5,628 nt of DNA, from assembly GCA_023435965.1 (NCBI GenBank), contig JAEZLC010000009.1, positions 1-5,628 of the forward strand, given 5' to 3'. The notes under the pieces were generated by a model. That model searched no databases. It saw only the letters and a list, made by a program, of their open reading frames with translations, and was not told where the DNA came from. The translations under genes were made by a program, and so were the position numbers. The stretch's first letter is position 1. Each line of letters opens with the position of its first letter. The stretch is from Cyanobacteria bacterium OH_CDB_58. Its GTDB lineage: Bacteria; Cyanobacteriota; Vampirovibrionia; Gastranaerophilales; Gastranaerophilaceae. Positions 4,911 through 5,628 of the stretch are shown piece after piece.

Positions 4911-5628
4911 GCCTTGGATATGAACCATTAAACCTATAAAAAGTAATATATTGCTGAATTTCTCCTAGAGCGTTACTGACTTTTTCATCATTGCAATGAC
5001 CCTCAAAATCAATAAAAAACATGTATTCACCAAGATTCTTTTTTGATGGCCTTGAATCTATATACAATAAATTCAGCTGATATTTATCGAACACACTCAA
5101 AACTTTATGCAATGCACCTGCAATATTTTTGGTAGAAAAAGAGATACTTGTTTTATCATATCCTGTTGACTCAAGTCTATTTCTGCCAATCAACACAAAA
5201 CGGGTTTTATTGTCTTTCTCATCATTTATTGACGTATCTAAAATATTAAGATCAAAAAACTTTGCGGCCATTTCATTTGCTATTGCAGCATAAGTATCAT
5301 CAAGTTGTGAAATTCTTTTAGCCGCAGCACTTGTCGAAGTTTCTTCCAGTATATGTATATTGTCAAATTTTTCGTCAAGATATTTAGCACACTGTGCAAG
5401 TGCTTGGGGATGAGAAATTACTGTCTTTACGTCTTCAATATTCTGTCCTCTAGAAAGTAAACAATGCTCAACGGGAAGAACCACTTCTGCCATTATCTTT
5501 ACATCCGCATCATCTACTCTTATCAGATTGTCTATGGCTTCTCTAACGATTCCTTCTATAGAATTTTCAATAGGAATAACCCCAAAAGAGTTATTGTTTT
5601 CGGCAACCGAAGTAAAAACCGACTTAAT
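4900..5628 (-). CDS. pheA: Prephenate dehydratase with ACT domain, N-terminus beyond right edge
   Basis: The enzyme converts prephenate to phenylpyruvate, the committed step to phenylalanine, in the cytoplasm. The frame is open to the window edge, so 242 residues are visible. The ATG at 5493 is internal, because family motifs lie upstream of it: VIPIENSIEG at fragment residues 16-25. Further motifs are VEHCLLSR (53-60), SHPQALAQC (72-80), TSTSAAAKRI (97-106) and the catalytic-region TRF (142-144). A C-terminal ACT domain follows, with GALH (171-174) and DSRP (191-194), the positions that bind phenylalanine for feedback inhibition; the usual ESRP has a conservative Asp here. Monofunctional enzymes are about 270-280 residues, so roughly 35-45 N-terminal residues are missing. 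There is no visible chorismate mutase domain, though one could precede the edge. The last two Lys codons and the stop are part of the terminator. Confidence 0.95.
   Translation of the reverse strand: MKSVFTSVAENNNSFGVIPIENSIEGIVREAIDNLIRVDDADVKIMAEVVLPVEHCLLSRGQNIEDVKTVISHPQALAQCAKYLDEKFDNIHILEETSTSAAAKRISQLDDTYAAIANEMAAKFFDLNILDTSINDEKDNKTRFVLIGRNRLESTGYDKTSISFSTKNIAGALHKVLSVFDKYQLNLLYIDSRPSKKNLGEYMFFIDFEGHCNDEKVSNALGEIQQYITFYRFNGSYPRQKK

Noticed and set aside
5491..5493. ATG as the start of prephenate dehydratase
   Set aside because: The frame continues to the window edge and includes the family motif PIENSIEG upstream, so this Met is internal.
1..5628. CRISPR array, insertion sequence, tRNA or rRNA
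   Set aside because: No regularly spaced direct repeats, transposase-like frames, terminal inverted repeats or structured RNA genes were seen on either strand.

Overview
The window looks like chromosome from a low-GC, Gram-negative-type bacterium. My best guess is a non-photosynthetic relative of Cyanobacteria (Melainabacteria/Vampirovibrionia, Gastranaerophilales-like). This is inference. It rests on AT-rich DNA, a large protein whose N-terminus resembles the cyanobacterial DUF1822 family, a membrane-anchored TonB-like C-terminal domain that implies a periplasm, and a small protein with the N-terminus MINGVNFG, a style I associate with that group. No rRNA or other taxonomic marker is present.

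Layout. (1) Positions 1-235, minus: the start of a protein made of tandem zinc ribbons, running off the left edge. (2) Positions 307-915, minus: a small, divergent ECF-like sigma factor with a non-ATG start and no internal methionine. (3) Positions 962-4243, minus: a 1093-residue protein that reads as a giant anti-sigma factor. In order it has a DUF1822-like domain, an anti-sigma zinc finger with all four ligands (H173, H199, C203, C206), a Gly/Ala-rich stretch, about 480 extremely acidic residues, one membrane helix and a TonB-C-like extracytoplasmic domain. (4) Positions 4244-4433: a divergent intergenic region with three inverted repeats and two good ribosome binding sites. (5) Positions 4434-4862, plus: a 142-residue Ala/Lys-rich protein with one predicted membrane helix. 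(6) Positions 4877-4910: a strong bidirectional terminator shared with the convergent gene. (7) Positions 4900-5628, minus: prephenate dehydratase (pheA), whose 5' end lies beyond the right edge.

How the genes may work together. The large gene and the sigma gene are 46 bp apart on the same strand, so they plausibly form a sigma/anti-sigma pair. The anti-sigma would span the inner membrane: zinc finger and DUF1822-like domain in the cytoplasm to hold sigma, TonB-like domain outside to sense or contact something in the envelope. The zinc-ribbon gene lies 71 bp downstream on the same strand and may belong to the same transcript. The small plus-strand gene shares the divergent regulatory region with the anti-sigma gene and is a possible co-regulated or target gene. 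pheA belongs to phenylalanine biosynthesis and appears unrelated. The most interesting content is the fused anti-sigma protein and the odd translation start of its sigma partner.
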